NCBI RefSeq assembly: GCF_030272615.1
Contig: NC_081412.1
Coordinates: 695,338,083-695,402,082 of the forward strand
Direction of reading: 5' to 3'
DNA length: 64,000 bases
From: Cryptomeria japonica
Lineage: Eukaryota > Streptophyta > Pinopsida > Cupressales > Cupressaceae
In this document: piece by piece, positions 51,652-63,522 of the stretch
Numbering within the stretch: position 1 is the first letter of the stretch
Layout: the number at the start of each line of letters is the position of its first letter
The notes under the pieces: generated by a model
The model's input: the letters and a program-made list of their open reading frames with translations, nothing else
What the model was told of the DNA's origin: nothing
The model's database searches: none
Position numbers and translations under genes: made by a program

Positions 51652-52594
51652 ATAGAGACCTGCTAGGATAACCCATAACAAGCTATGCAATGACACTCTC
51701 CCCTTGTGATCCCTAGTGTCTCGCCTCTATTTTTGCAACCTCTAGAGTATTCTTGTTATGAGTTTTGTCTATGTGTATCCCGTTTTGTGACTTCTCCTGG
51801 TGGAAGTTTGTTAGACCATTTTTGTTGTCCTTTGTTTGTGTGCTTGAGGGACTTATGTCTATCTCCTAGCACAGGGGGTGGTCCTTCGGGTTCCACATGG
51901 TCAGGTGGTAATTGCCTTCTTCCATCAAGGATTTTGTATTGGTTTGCATGGATTGGCTTCATACTTTCTCTAGATTCCTCTCTTAGATTTGGCTAGCTTA
52001 GTGAGTCAGATGGGGATTTTTGTAGCTATCATTTGTACTATTGTTAACCTATGTAATTTGTGTATATACATGCCTACATGGCAAGCGATGTAATCGTGAT
52101 GTTACTATGATATCATTGTGATGTAAACTTGATGCATATGAAATGAGACTTGGTAGTATTTATTATCCGTTATTGGAACCATTGGTCTTACGTAACTTAA
52201 ATATGTTTATCATTCAATATTTATATGTTGTAATAATCTATATTTTTTAGTATTCTATGAATGAAGATTTAGAGGGTGTATCTTATGCAAGGTAGTTTAA
52301 TGCTTCTGTTACATGAATGAATATAGCACTTTAGCTATTGTTATGCTTAAGTTCATGTATGTATTAAAAGTTACCTTTGATTTGAATTGATTCCTTAATT
52401 GATGTATGGTTAGATTAAGTAACCACGTTGAGAAACCTTAGGGGAGAGGTTGTAGTATTCTTCCACTTGTGAATTATAGAGTAATCTTATCCTTTTAATG
52501 TTTTGAATGTTTATTAAATATTTTAAAAAAATATTTTCACTCTTATTTGGAAAAATTAGTTTGTTCCTCTAGGGTTTCTTGGAAGGACGTTACA
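51652..52594. mobile_element. D, right part
   Basis: Non-coding, T-rich sequence ending ...GGACGTTACA followed by AATGC (52595-52599), the same five bases as at 26591-26595. The K gag frame resumes directly after it. It contains repeated GATGTAA/TGATGTTA words (about 52080-52135) typical of plant LTRs. The whole of D would then enclose family-1 copy 1b and everything nested within it. Confidence 0.45.
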
Positions 52595-52805
52595 AATGCA
52601 CTCAACAAGAATGAAGAAAGTAAGAAGGGACAGGTCATAGGGGTCCTCACGCATTTGGTACCGTGGCAAGAATAATTTTACTTAAAAGAACAATGAACAT
52701 AGCAAGAGATTTAGAAGATCAATTTCTACAAGACAATCTTATATGAATAGGTTCCAATATTATTTCTCTAGTTATTGATTTTTTTATAATAAATTTGGTC
52801 ATAAA
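52595..52805 (+). pseudogene. gag: Copia-type gag fragment K, right part, up to a zinc knuckle
   Basis: Starts NALNKNEESKKG in frame with 26595, then a frameshift, then KNNEHSKRFRRSI and a knuckle remnant NKFGHKC with the first Cys pair lost. It is cut at 52805 by the LTR of element H. This is the arrangement of basic region plus CCHC seen in copia Gag. Confidence 0.55.
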
Positions 52806-53158
52806 TGTTAGTGTAGATTTTTATTTTTCCTTATGTTAGGGGGTATTTATTTTTTCCTACACATATATTATTAAGCTTGGTTAGGTTATTAGGAGTGGTT
52901 AATATAAGAACACATGGTGAAATACTTCAGCTACATGTGTAACTCTCCACTTCACATGGGTAGTTGAGTTACACACCCTCTTTTAGCTTGTTGTGTCACC
53001 TCTCACAACCACTATTTTGTCATTTCCTAAGTGGGTTATGGGGTAGCTGGGTTTCTCACCCTCTTTTTGTCTTATGTGCAAACCTTTTCAACTCCTTTCA
53101 TGTCTTTATGTATGGAGGTTATGCCACATGTTTTGGCATTTACCAAGAAGGTAAAACC
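52806..53158 (+). repeat. 5' LTR of copia element H, left part
   Basis: Starts TGTTAGTGTAG within the K knuckle. Interrupted at 53158 by a TRIM (TSD AAACC/AAACT) and resumes at 59053. No ORF supported; 52964-53203 is coincidental. Confidence 0.6.
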
Positions 53159-53170
53159 TATTGGAATCAT

Positions 53171-54050
53171 TGTTGGCAATTGACACTCATTGGATTCATA
53201 TGATGTCATTTATGGCAACATGATTCTGTAGAAAGCTTACACCGGTAGATACCAACAAATACTGGTACCAACACTGACACTGACATCGACATTCAACACT
53301 TCAGTGAAGCCGACATCAGCCTAGGAACTAGGAAAAGGTTTTATTTGTAAAATTATTTTGTAATTATTGTATAGAGCTGACATTGAATATCTTCTATAAC
53401 GTGTTGTAAGCTGACGTAATGCATATTGTTTGTAAAGGGTATATAAGTCAGTTTATTAGGTCATTTTGATATAGGACAATGAATACAACGAATGTGGAGA
53501 AGAAAAATGATGTGAAGGAAATGTATGTAGATCATTTGTATACAAAAGTAATATCATGCAATGGTCAGTAAACAGTTTGTAAAGCTTTCTTAGAGTAAGG
53601 GAGTTACCGGTAAAAGGGTTTAGGGTTTATGAACCGGTATAGAATAGAGCTATAACCGAAACTCTTTTTGGCATTGCAAATGCATTTTGTGAGTTCACCA
53701 TTATTGTTTTATCTCAGTAGAAGCCTGTAGTCATTGAGACTCTTTTGTGTTGAGCATTGTACTCTAGGTAGTGTGCCTTCCTACACGTGCAGGCCCCCAT
53801 GCTATGTAATATCTTTCATATGGCCAGTGAATTGATATTGTGGGTCTCAAATCCCATCGCGGTTTTTCCTCTTTGAAGTTTTCCATGTATAAAATTTAGT
53901 GTGTTATGGTGTTCAATCATGTGGCTGGTTTATTTACTTCATTTACTAGTTTATATGTGTATGTTATAATAAGGTAAAATCTTATATCACCGGTAGAACA
54001 TTGATTGATCCCCCCCCTCTCAGTGTTCTTGGATTCATTTTATTCCAACA
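53171..54050 (+). repeat. 5' LTR of element 4
   Basis: 880 bp. Contains ACCGGT words, GGTTTTTCCTCTTTGAAG and the C-rich GATCCCCCCCCTCTCAG tract before the end TTCCAACA, as in related LTRs. Confidence 0.9.
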
Positions 54051-54052
54051 AT

Positions 54053-54064
54053 TGGTATCAAAGC
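54053..54064 (+). promoter_or_regulatory. Primer-binding site of element 4 (initiator-Met tRNA type)
   Basis: TGGTATCAAAGC two bases after the LTR end; one base away from the canonical TGGTATCAGAGC. Confidence 0.85.
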
Positions 54065-54091
54065 CTAGTGCCTTAGAGGAAGTTTAATAAC

Positions 54092-55235
54092 TTGAGGAAG
54101 ATCCTGAAACCAAAATCATTGAATATGGATAAGGAGAAGCAAATTGAGATGACACTTGAGGATTATGATGCTGAAAGGTTGAAGAACTTAAAGCTTCAAG
54201 GTGAATTAAATTTTGCTAATAAATTCATTCTTGTTCTACAAGAAAGATTGTCATCTTCTCAAGCTAGGAGGAAGGAACTTTTGCAAAACTAGGATGATGA
54301 AGAGAAAAATGCACTTAAGGAACAATGTCAGAAGTTGAGTCAACAAAACATGCTCATGAAGAATGAAGTGCAAGACCTGGCTACGAGGATGTCAAAAGAA
54401 ATTGAGCACTGAAAGAAGAAGGAAGAAAATATTTTTGTATCTCTAAAGAACAAATTTGAAGAATATGGCAGATTGGCTCATGAGAATGATATGTTGAGAA
54501 CTGATTTGGTACAATCCCAAAATAATGAACAAGAGCTTGAAAGACAATTAATGACTCTAAGAAATGATCTGACTACTGTAAGTGAGTATAAAGAAAAATT
54601 CAGGTTTAGTGCTGCACAGCTGGATGATCTATTGAAAAGACAAAGGCAGAATGAATATTCTAGAAGACAGATTTGAACAAGGTGAAAGCTCTGGTACTGC
54701 AAAGAAAGATCAGACAACCGGTATGTAGAATTCATCAGACTAGAGGAAACCGGTAAGGTAATCTAATGCTTACAAATTCAATGGTAGATTCTTTGTTTGT
54801 AATAAATTTGGGCATATGGCTAAACAATGTAGAAATAGAGCAAATCAAAAGTACAATTCAGTTCCCGGTCAATGCACAAATTGCAAGAAATATGGTCATA
54901 AGTCAGAAGATTGCAGAATGAATGTTAAGTGTCATGCATGTGTAAAGTTTGGATATATGGCTAACCAATGCAGATCAAGGAATGACACCAGATATGGCAA
55001 AGCAATTGAAAATAACAATGTTACATGTTATGCATGCAACAAAATAGGTCATATTGCTAAGTACTACAGAAGCAAGACTAAACCGATTAGCAATGACAAA
55101 GCAAATGAGAAAGGAAAGCAGAAGGTAGATGAATTACATCAAGATCACACCAAGAGATGGGTTAGAAAGTCTGAAGAACCAAGTGGAGATGCAACTACAC
55201 CAGTAACTGCACCAGTAACTCAACCGGTAGAATAG
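54092..55235 (+). pseudogene. gag: Gag of element 4, coiled coil plus four zinc knuckles
   Basis: Starts MRKILKPKSLNMDKEKQ. Long coiled coil to about 54680 with a TAG (~54290), a TGA (~54410) and a frameshift near 54672. Then four knuckle units: FFVCNKFGHMAKQC (first Cys lost), CTNCKKYGHKSEDC (intact), CHACVKFGYMANQC (His to Tyr) and CYACNKIGHIAKYY (last Cys to Tyr). Ends PVTQPVE*. Same plan as the Gags of elements 2 and 3; the spacing between knuckles and lack of protease are shared. Confidence 0.85.
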
Positions 55236-55473
55236 AGCATTCCTGCACCGACATGAAATTCAACTATTAACTAAAGCAGATGCCTTGCAGGTTGGCAAAT
55301 TCATTGCAAATATTGCATATTCTCCGAAAGAGATCTGGAGAGTGGTATTGATCATTGATGGAGGTTTATCTGGCATAAAATTGTGAAACCAACATTTGGT
55401 AGGGCACACTGCTAAACATTTATGACAATGAAGAATTAGGGTTTACTCACTGATAAAAAAGAAAATAGACAAA

Positions 55474-57543
55474 ATGTCTTCTTTCATTCAGAATGTAATT
55501 CACAAGATAGATACAGAACTAGGTTCTAGATCTAAACTGGTAGATCAACCAGCAATGACTGAAGTGAAAAGTGCTCTAGAGATAAAGAGGCTAGTAACCT
55601 TCATATCTCCTAACTCTGATACAGAGGATAATCAACCTCTTGCGTTCAAAAGGTTACAGAGGAAGAAAGTTGACAAGCCTCTGGTAGAAGAGAAGAAAAT
55701 GGAATGTAGGAGGAAGCTAGTAAGAAAGGTGACAACAACATCCACACCTCCGAAAAGGGAACCTATCCAGAAGAGGAAGCCAACTCTGTCTACCCCTGCA
55801 ACCCCCAACAAGAAGAAGAAAAAGAGTGAGATAGATGAAGCAATTGAATCCAGTAATATGAATTGTGCAGAATTAATTAATGAGGTAGCTAAAGATGGAA
55901 TTTTGAAGAATGTGTCAAATATTTATGAGAATTTATATGATAATGAGAAAAATGAAATGGAAGAAGAAAATTTTTTATATTTAGACATATATAAGAAGGC
56001 TTTGGTAGATATTTTGAGGGAAATTCCTTTATCTTTGTATAATAAGTTGGATGCAAGGAGATTAGATTTAATCAAGAGGGATAGAGAGATTAAAGAAGTT
56101 GAACTTTTAGGAATTTGTGGTTCTATAATTAATGAGGAAATAAAAAGATGTATAGAAGTCGCAAATAGAACAATCTTTAGCAGCAAACCCCAACAAATAA
56201 GCTTAATGATGGGTAGAGTCAATGAAATATTAAATGAGACAAGAGAAGGATGGGCTAAATTTTTCCAAAAGAATCTTGATTTCCTTACTTCCCAAGAAGA
56301 ATTTGTTATGGCAACAACTCCCACTATTCCAAATAGATCAAAAGGAAAATAAATTTTGGGAAGCTCAAATCAAATTTGAATGAACCGATAGATAATTCTC
56401 AATCAGATAAGAGTGTACAGACTCCACTGGTAGATCAACCTAAAATTAATAAGAGTGTACAAGCTAAACCGGCAAACACAACATATGTATAGTCTGAGAA
56501 AGGTAAAATAGATAATGTACATGATACAGATAATATTGTGGATAATAATCCACCGATAGTGACAGATACTACACCAAGTGGTGAAGCCACCAGTGCAAAA
56601 GAGGATGAGAAAAGGGATACACCAGGAGAGGATAAGGGAAAGGAAGAAAAGGAAAAGGAGATTGATAAGAGTAAAGCTACACAAACATCCAGTTCCAAAC
56701 CGGCAGATGATTCCTCATCAAAGCTTTTGGCAATTGACATTTCTCAAGTTGAGAAGAAATCCATCACAGAGGTGAGTCCCATAGAGCTAATGATGATGAT
56801 TGCTCAAAAACTAATTAAGGGGGGATCTGTAGACAAGGGGATAATAGATCAGTCAATAACAATTTTTCACAGATTGATTCTGAAATGTATGATTGAAAAT
56901 GAAGTGAGCCCTTCTAGCAAGCTTAAGGCATTGATAGAGCACATCTCTAAAAAATTTCAATCATTTCAACATATTTCCAACCGAAAAGCTCTTGAAAGAT
57001 TTACTTTGGCTAAGAAAGCCGCTTTTGATCAAATCATTGAGATAGAAAAGAGGAAGATTGAAGAGAAACTTATACTTTTTGAATTTTTTTGAAATAGTGT
57101 ACTAACATTTTCAGGGTCTATTGTAATATAGAAATTCTTACAACAAATGTAGATAAGAGGATAAAGGAGTTACAAGAAAAGGTTGCTAATATTCCTAATT
57201 CTTTTTATGGACTAACTTCACTTACAACATCTATTGATGGACAAATTTTGACTTTGGAGAACCAAATTTTTTCTTTTGAAAAGGAAAGAGATAAGATCAT
57301 TCGGAGAGCCAATTGTCTCAGAGGTTTGGCGAGTCCAAGATTGGATTCACTTGGTGTACATAAGAGGGAATGCATGGATATGCTTGGGAAGCCCACACTG
57401 GCAGAAGTTGCTGAGAAAGAATCACTTGCCCATTTACTGAGTGGACTTGTATCCATATCCAAAACATTCAAAACCAGCTGGGATACTTATATACAGTTAC
57501 TAGAGAAAGCTTATCAGGAAATCTTGAAATTGGTCAAGCTCTA
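55474..57543 (+). pseudogene. ORF2 of element 4, shorter form, unknown function
   Basis: ATG 55474 (MSSFIQNVIHKIDTE). Frames: 55474-56352, shift near 56352, then to 57092 with one TAG (~56488), then a last part ending KLVKL* at 57541-57543. It has a basic Lys/Pro/Thr-rich segment (KRKPTLSTPATPNKKKKK, about 55760-55830), a helical segment comparable in place to the middle of element 3 ORF2 (FLYLDIYKKALVDILREIPLSLYNKL), an acidic Glu/Lys/Asp linker (56540-56690) and a coiled-coil C-terminal part. It lacks the N-terminal region of element 2 and 3 ORF2 (LSRVH, ITxEIIHV), so homology is partial and judged by eye. Confidence 0.7.
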
Positions 57544-57809
57544 GTAAGTAATATGTAATTATTCATTCTTTTGCATAGATTCATAACAATTCTTTCACTT
57601 CTTTCACCAGTCTTTGACATTGATGCCAAAGGGGGAGTATATGTATGTGAAAAATGAAATGAAAAGGAAAGTATGTATATAATCTTAGGGGGGGATATCA
57701 GATAGAGAGTATATGAATCAAAGTGGTCAATCAGCCCAAGGGGAGCATGTTTCCACTTAGTTGAATCGGCTTGGAATCCTTTTTTCACATGAGTGTTGCC
57801 ATCAATGCG

Positions 57810-57821
57810 AAAGGGGGAGAT
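57810..57821 (+). promoter_or_regulatory. Polypurine tract of element 4
   Basis: AAAGGGGGAGAT immediately before the 3' LTR (TATTGGTAAT, TG changed to TA). Confidence 0.85.
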
Positions 57822-58695
57822 TATTGGTAATTGACACTCATTGGATTCATATGCTATCATTGATGGCAACATGATTTTATAGAAAGCTTACACTAGTAGA
57901 TACTGACACCAGCACTGACATTCAACACTTCAGTGAAGCTGACATTAGTCTAGGATCCCGAAAAAGGTTTTATTTGTAAAATCATTTTGTAATTATTGTA
58001 TAGAGCCAAAATTGAATATCTTTTGTAACATGTTGTAAGTTGACATAAGGCATATTGTTTGTAAAGGGTATATAAGTTAGTTTATTAGGTCATTTTAATA
58101 TAGGACAATGAATACAATGAATGTGGAGAAGAAAAGTGATGCGAGGGAAATGTATGTAGATAATTTGTATGTGAAAGTAATATCATGCAATGGTCAGTAA
58201 ACAATTTGTAAAGCTTTCTTAGAGTATGGGAGCTACCAGTAAAAGGGTTTAGGGTTTATGAACCGGTACAGAACATAGCTATAACCGGAACTCTTTTTGG
58301 CATTGTAGATGCATTTTGTGAGTTCACCATTATTGTTTTATCTTAGAAGAAGCCTGTAGTCAATGCGACTCTTTTATGTTGAGCAGTGTGCTCTAGGTAG
58401 TGTGCCTTCCTGCATGTGCAGGCCCCCATGTTATGTAATAGCTTTCATATGGCCAGTGAATTGATATTGTGGGTCTCAAATCCCACCGTGGTTTTTCCTC
58501 TTTGAGGTTTTCCACATATAACATTCAGTGTTTTATGGTGTTCATTCATGTGGCTGGTTTATTTTCTTCATGTTATATGTTTCTTCATTTACAGGTTTAT
58601 ATGTGTATGTTATAATAAGGTAAAATCTTATATCACCGATAGAACACTGATTTACCCCCCCCTCTCAGTGTTCTTGGATTCCTTTTATTCCAACA
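57822..58695 (+). repeat. 3' LTR of element 4
   Basis: 874 bp, pairs with 53171-54050, ends TTCCAACA before the TRIM sequence. Confidence 0.9.
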
Positions 58696-58838
58696 ATCAC
58701 TGCTTCCATTGCACCAAAAGCTCAAGTTATCAACTAACGCCATAGTGGCCAGAGACAAGGATCCATGAGAGGTGGTTAAGAACATGTCTCGAATATTGAG
58801 ATCAATGTTGAACACCTATTATAGACTAGTGGGTAACA

Positions 58839-58850
58839 ATCCCCCCTTAG
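58839..58850 (-). promoter_or_regulatory. Polypurine tract of the TRIM
   Basis: Minus strand CTAAGGGGGGAT followed by LTR start TGTTACCC. Confidence 0.75.
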
Positions 58851-58883
58851 TGCGACCTATGAGATTTGAACCCGTAACCCAGT

Positions 58884-58895
58884 GCTTTGATACCA
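58884..58895 (-). promoter_or_regulatory. Primer-binding site of the TRIM
   Basis: Minus strand TGGTATCAAAGC, two bases after the LTR end CCAACA; initiator-Met type. Confidence 0.8.
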
Positions 58896-59052
58896 CTTGT
58901 TGGAATCACCATTGTCATTACACCAAAAGCTCAAGCTATCTACTAATGCCACAGTAGCCAGATACAAGGATCCATGGGAGGTGATTAAGTACATGTCCTA
59001 AATCCCAAGATTAGTGATGAATGTCTATTACAAACTAGAGGGTAACAAAACT

Positions 59053-59325
59053 TCCCACCTTTTATGGGGAATAGGAGTTAATGCACCCCTTGGATGCATA
59101 TGCTAATATTTTTCTATAAAATAAGCACTATTCTCTCACCTTCACTAGTTCAGTGATAGGTTGGTGAGAGTCTTCTCTGAATTCTCTCTTGTCTCTATTT
59201 TTTCGCTCTCAAATTTATCTTCATTCAGTTATTTTGATCTTCTATCATCTATTGCTTGGAGTTGCATGTGATCTTTGACTGACATAAGATCCCAGCTCAG
59301 TTCTCACTTCTTGCAAAATCTAACA
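59053..59325 (+). repeat. 5' LTR of copia element H, right part
   Basis: Continues 53158 after the TRIM and ends ...ATCTAACA directly before the PBS. Net LTR length about 626 bp. Confidence 0.7.
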
Positions 59326-59338
59326 TGGTATCAGAGTT
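59326..59338 (+). promoter_or_regulatory. Primer-binding site of element H
   Basis: TGGTATCAGAGTT directly after the LTR end: initiator-Met type, with the canonical TGGTATCAGAG core intact. Confidence 0.88.
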
Positions 59339-60140
59339 GTGTTGTCTGGTAAGCTCGTTGTTTTTTTAATTTATTTGAGAGATTTGAGACTATTAGATAG
59401 CTAACATTTACCTTAAAAACCAAGTATTCTCTTCTCTTGCATTCTTGTGTGACCTGGAGAATCATAACTATTTAAAGAAAAATAAGCTTCTAGATTAATC
59501 TAGTTTATTATGTATGTGTTCCTTTGAGATCTAGGTGATTGCAGAATTTTGGTAATATTGAAGGTTTTTAAGAATTTATAGAGTGTCCAGAAGACTTGAG
59601 AAAGTCAAAAGTGACTTTTATTTCACTAAAATTGGAGTTTGAGGGACACGGTTAATAAACCAGAGTGAAATATTTTTATTAGAGCTATTTTCATTTCAAC
59701 ATTAAAATTCCAACTTCCACTCATTTTTTAGGAAAAAAATATTTTTGGGTTTTCTTCCCAAAATTGAAAAACGTTTGGGTTTTTTATGTTGTTTCTAGAA
59801 AATTAGTACTTTTTCCACAAATTGAGTTTTAATAGGGAATGAGCCATTTTTCTAACAAGCAGATTCAACAACCCTTCTTAAAAAATTTGTAAATTTTGCC
59901 TCGGATTTTCACAAACAAGTATTTGATGGAAAGCTGGAAATGAGCACTTTCCATCCATGCAAATTTTATTAAAAAATTATGCCCTTTTCCATCAAATATT
60001 GCAAGTTCCTTGAATAGGTCATATCTTTCAGCTCACAACTCTATTATTCAAAAACAAATAGTTGTTGGAAAGGTATTAAAGTATATTACATAGCTATAAG
60101 GCTAATTTATTAAAAAACAAATAGTCTTTGGTAAGAGAGA
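59339..60140 (+). other. Element H leader and eroded 5' part of gag
   Basis: AT-rich, with no ORF I can support. The N-terminal half of a copia Gag is expected here but only its C-terminal half is readable from about 60140. Confidence 0.4.
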
Positions 60141-61752
60141 TGAGCTAAGAGTTCATCAGTTGGAGAATGAACTCATAGGGTTGAGTCTAACCAATTTTGA
60201 CACTTATATACAAGACTTATTCACAAAATGCAAGCCTATAAGATTGCAGTTGGAAGAGTGAGAAACTTAGAAGATGATAAGAAACTGATCTTGAGTATTC
60301 TTTCTAAGCTTGGTCCTAACTATTCAGTGTTTGTTTCTATATTCTATGCTACAAAATATGCCCTAGGTACCACATTCAAGATGCCTTCTCTCGATGAATT
60401 TGTTGCAAAACTCACTAGGGAGTGAGACAAATTGGTTCAAATGGGTACAATAAAACCCTCTAAGTCACATTCCTTAGTTGTAAATAAAAACATAGAAGGA
60501 CAAAAAGGGTCTTGTAAGGAAGATAAGAAACAAAAGATTCAAGGAGAGAAGAAGAAAGATCATAAATCCGCTACTTCAAAAGTAGATTATCAGACCTCTT
60601 CATCAAAATATGAACAACCTAAGAAGGAGAATGTCAACTGTTCTTATTGTCAAAGGCTTGGTCATGATTAACATAAGTGTTTATAGAAACAAATTGATCA
60701 CCTTACACATCTTTTAGAAATGAATAATATCAAGGTGCCTGATTCAGTTAAACAGAGTTCATCAAAAGGGTCTTCTAAGGACACAAATAAGAGTAAGGGG
60801 GAAGGAAAGGGTAAGGCCCTAGTTATTGTTGATTCACAACCTAACTCTTGGATGATTAAATTGGGTGCTCTGCACCACATGGCTTTTTCAGAAGATGATT
60901 TCACCTCTTTAGAGACATGTTTTATGCCTTCCATCCTAATGGGTGATGACACTCCTATTGAAGTGCATGGGAGACAGTCTATTGATATGGGCAAAGGAAC
61001 ATTTGATGATGTCCTTTGTGTTCCATCTTTATCAACTAATATCCTATCTATTTATCAAATCACTCACACTGGTTCTGGCAAGTGAGTTGAGTTCACACCA
61101 GATATAGTGGTAATCAGTGAAATACATAATGGGTCTATTGTTATTGTGGGAAATGAAGATAATCATTCCAGAGTATATTAGTTTTCTCACTTTGTTATCG
61201 ACTCTCCTTTGGTAGTGTTACTCACTCATGCAGATGAGATGAGCTGTTTGTGGCATCAACATTTTGGCCACTTGAACTGCTATTACTTGCAACAACTCAG
61301 TTAATAAGACATAGTTTTAGGGTTGCCTTCTATTCAATTTTCTGATGGAGTTTGCTAAGGATGCATTCTTGGTGAGTATCCTGAGGAGAATTATGATAAA
61401 GGTAAATCATGAAGAGCTACATAGCTAATGGAGTTGGGACACAGTGACTTGGCAGGGCCATTTCCACAACCATCTTTTAGCAAGGCTAGATTTGTCCTGA
61501 CATTTATTGATGAGTTTTCCAGATATACATGGCTTTAATTTCTCAAACAAAAGTATGAGGTATTTCAGAAATATTTAGATTTCAAAGCTTAAATCTGGGA
61601 AGTTCATCAATTTGAACAATTTTGTGCTTCGGAAGGTATCAAAATGTAGCACATAGTTCCATACAATCCTTATAAAAATGGTGTCATGGAACACAAGAAT
61701 AGGTCCTTGAAGGAGATAGCTAATTCATTGGGCATAGGCCATCAACTATGCA
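60140..61752 (+). pseudogene. Ty1-copia gag-pol remnant of element H (gag, CCHC, protease, integrase)
   Basis: Domains in canonical copia order. The Gag core has ENELIGLSLTNFDTYI, then after a frameshift near 60250 DDKKLILSILSKLGPNYSVF. The zinc knuckle CSYCQRLGHD-HKC has a stop within it (about 60635-60680). The protease region is SWMIKLGALHHM (the usual D-S-G-A is K-L-G-A, so inactive) to VLCVPSLSTNILS (60840-61060). The GAG-pre-integrase motif is LWHQHFGHLN (~61250). The integrase core has D in HSDLAGPFP, D in TFIDEFSRYTWL and E in NGVMEHKNRSL (61440-61715). Many stops. It is cut at 61752 by element E (TSD candidate ATGCA). The RT is outside the window or lost. Confidence 0.88.
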
Positions 61753-63140
61753 TGTTACATCCAGAACTGAGTTCCTCACAAAGTTGTGAAGGGGTGAATC
61801 AATAGATAGAAAACAAACTAAACTTTCACCAAACTTAATCCCAACTAATAAACAACTTACAAAACTAACTGGTTTAGATATTGTACCAGAAACAACATCT
61901 GCACTGTCAAGTTTACCAGTTGACTAGAATACCAATATAACAGTGTAACAGATCTGAAATTCACATACCATTTAACCAAAAAATCAGACCACTTTACTAA
62001 CATTCGTAATAGCTCATTTCATATCACTTCTAGTCATCTAAACATATCTAAGTGGCTTTACCAGTTAAACATGTTAACCATATCAAAACATATAACCACA
62101 AAATCATTAACCTGTTGACACAATCATTTTTGATGTGGAAACCCAAATGGGAAAAACCATGATGGGGATGAATACCCATAAGTATTCTGAACTCTTCTAA
62201 AGTTCTCTCTATTAGGAGCCAAGCCTTTTTAGAATCTTTTGAAAAAATGTCCTATTAGGAACAGATCTGGTTAAGGACCATTCGGTTAAGGGATTGACTA
62301 CAATACCCTGTTAAAGGCAATACCCTATTAGGAGTAACCTCGATAGAGGATTTCAAATCCAAGCTAATGGATCTCCTGGTTAAAGAATTTATAAAGCACC
62401 AAGTCTGGTTAAGCTTACCCAGTTAATGGATTTAACTATTGTAATGGTTAAAGAACAACATGGTCTTTGTTGATCTGGTAATAACACTACTCTATTTAAG
62501 CAGATCCATTTATGCTCCTATCTACCTTCACACATTCTGTAGATACTCCTTTTGGTTTGATAATCAATCACACTACCACACTTAACCAAATTGCCAACAC
62601 TATTACAAAATAACTCATCAACCTTACAAGCAATACAATAGGTTGGTAACACAACACAAAACCTAAGATCTCATAGAGATTACAAACATATCAGTTCAAA
62701 CATGACCATTGGATTACATTGCAATCAATGACACATTGTTCAAGACAACTTTGACTTCTCCTAGATCACCATACATTGGATCTTGTAACTCATCATCCAT
62801 TATTCACTTCATGCTATGCATTGGTTCATTCCCAAGATAAAATAGTTATCCCTACACCCCAAAACCACTTTGAAACTCATCACATTCACCATGCATACGT
62901 GGAATAATCATCTTTGATCACCATTCGATCATAGATGAACACAACCAATTCACCAAGCTCCATCAGTTAGGGTTCAGTATATCAATAGGTTAGGGTTACC
63001 GGTTGATCTCTCTGCTTTAATAGTAATACCAGTTTCCTTGACTTCTCTACTACCAGTTGCAATACATCTTCATTACTAATTGATATTTACATCAATGACA
63101 ACACTCTACTTATCAATGTAATCTTCATGCAATGCCAACA
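61753..63140 (-). repeat. 3' LTR of copia element E
   Basis: 1,388 bp. The minus strand starts TGTTGGCATTGCATG right after the PPT and ends ...CTGGATGTAACA. It shares with the element 2 LTR the words TTGCAATGTAATCC and GGTTTTTCCCATTTGGGTTTCCA, ACCGGT words and a CACCCCTTC...CTCAGT terminal block. Left flank 61748-61752 is ATGCA. Confidence 0.8.
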
Positions 63141-63152
63141 ATCTCCCCCTTT
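63141..63152 (-). promoter_or_regulatory. Polypurine tract of element E
   Basis: Minus strand AAAGGGGGAGAT before LTR start TGTTGGCATT: identical to elements 2 and 4. Confidence 0.88.
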
Positions 63153-63522
63153 GACATTGATGGAAATAAAAATATCAATACTCTTTGATTGTGATGATTG
63201 AGAGTAATGCACATACACATGTATAGGAATCCTAGTTTACATTTTTTCATGTACTCTCCTTCAATTGTATCTCCATGTCTTCAGCTGGTAACTGGCTATC
63301 AATCATATATAGTTCTTCCCCCTATCAATCATACAGTTCTTCTCCCCATTTGATAGCAATGCCAAAGTTAATACCAATATCAGTTGGTTAACTATTCCAT
63401 GCTACACCGATCTGCAACAACAATCTACAACAAGTTGCTCCCCCTGTGGAATAGCTCCACTCTACACCAATTCTGCTTCAAGATTTTCAATAAGTTCCAG
63501 GAGTGATGTCTTCCACATCTAC
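63153..63522 (-). other. 3' untranslated region of element E
   Basis: About 370 bases between the pol stop codon and the PPT, with no ORF. Contains repeated GGGGAGAA/GGGGGAA words near 63320-63345 and 63439. Confidence 0.5.

Larger units (their letters stand above)
53171..58695 (+). mobile_element. Element 4: pol-less copia-like element, complete, 5.5 kb
   Basis: 5' LTR 53171-54050 (TGTTGGCAAT...CCAACA), PBS 54053, gag 54092-55235, ORF2 55474-57543, PPT 57810-57821, 3' LTR 57822-58695. Flanks ATCAT (53166-53170) and ATCAC (58696-58700) are a TSD with one change. It inserted into a TRIM LTR. At 5.5 kb it is the shortest of the three pol-less elements and has no room for pol. Confidence 0.88.
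53159..59047 (-). mobile_element. TRIM (miniature LTR element), about 359 bp, split by element 4
   Basis: After removing element 4 and one TSD copy, a 150-bp LTR (53159-53170 plus 58701-58838), a ~59-bp centre (58839-58897) and a second 150-bp LTR (58898-59047) remain. On the minus strand the centre has a PBS, AGTGGTATCAAAGC, next to LTR end CCAACA, and a PPT, CTAAGGGGGGAT, next to LTR start TGTTACCC. Near-matching TSD AAACC (53154-53158) and AAACT (59048-59052). It has no coding capacity. These are the defining marks of terminal-repeat retrotransposons in miniature. Confidence 0.8.

Noticed and set aside
57094-57125. Splice-acceptor-like GTACTAACATTTTCAG within ORF2 of element 4
   Set aside because: No matching donor that repairs the frame could be identified, and elements 2 and 3 show nothing similar.
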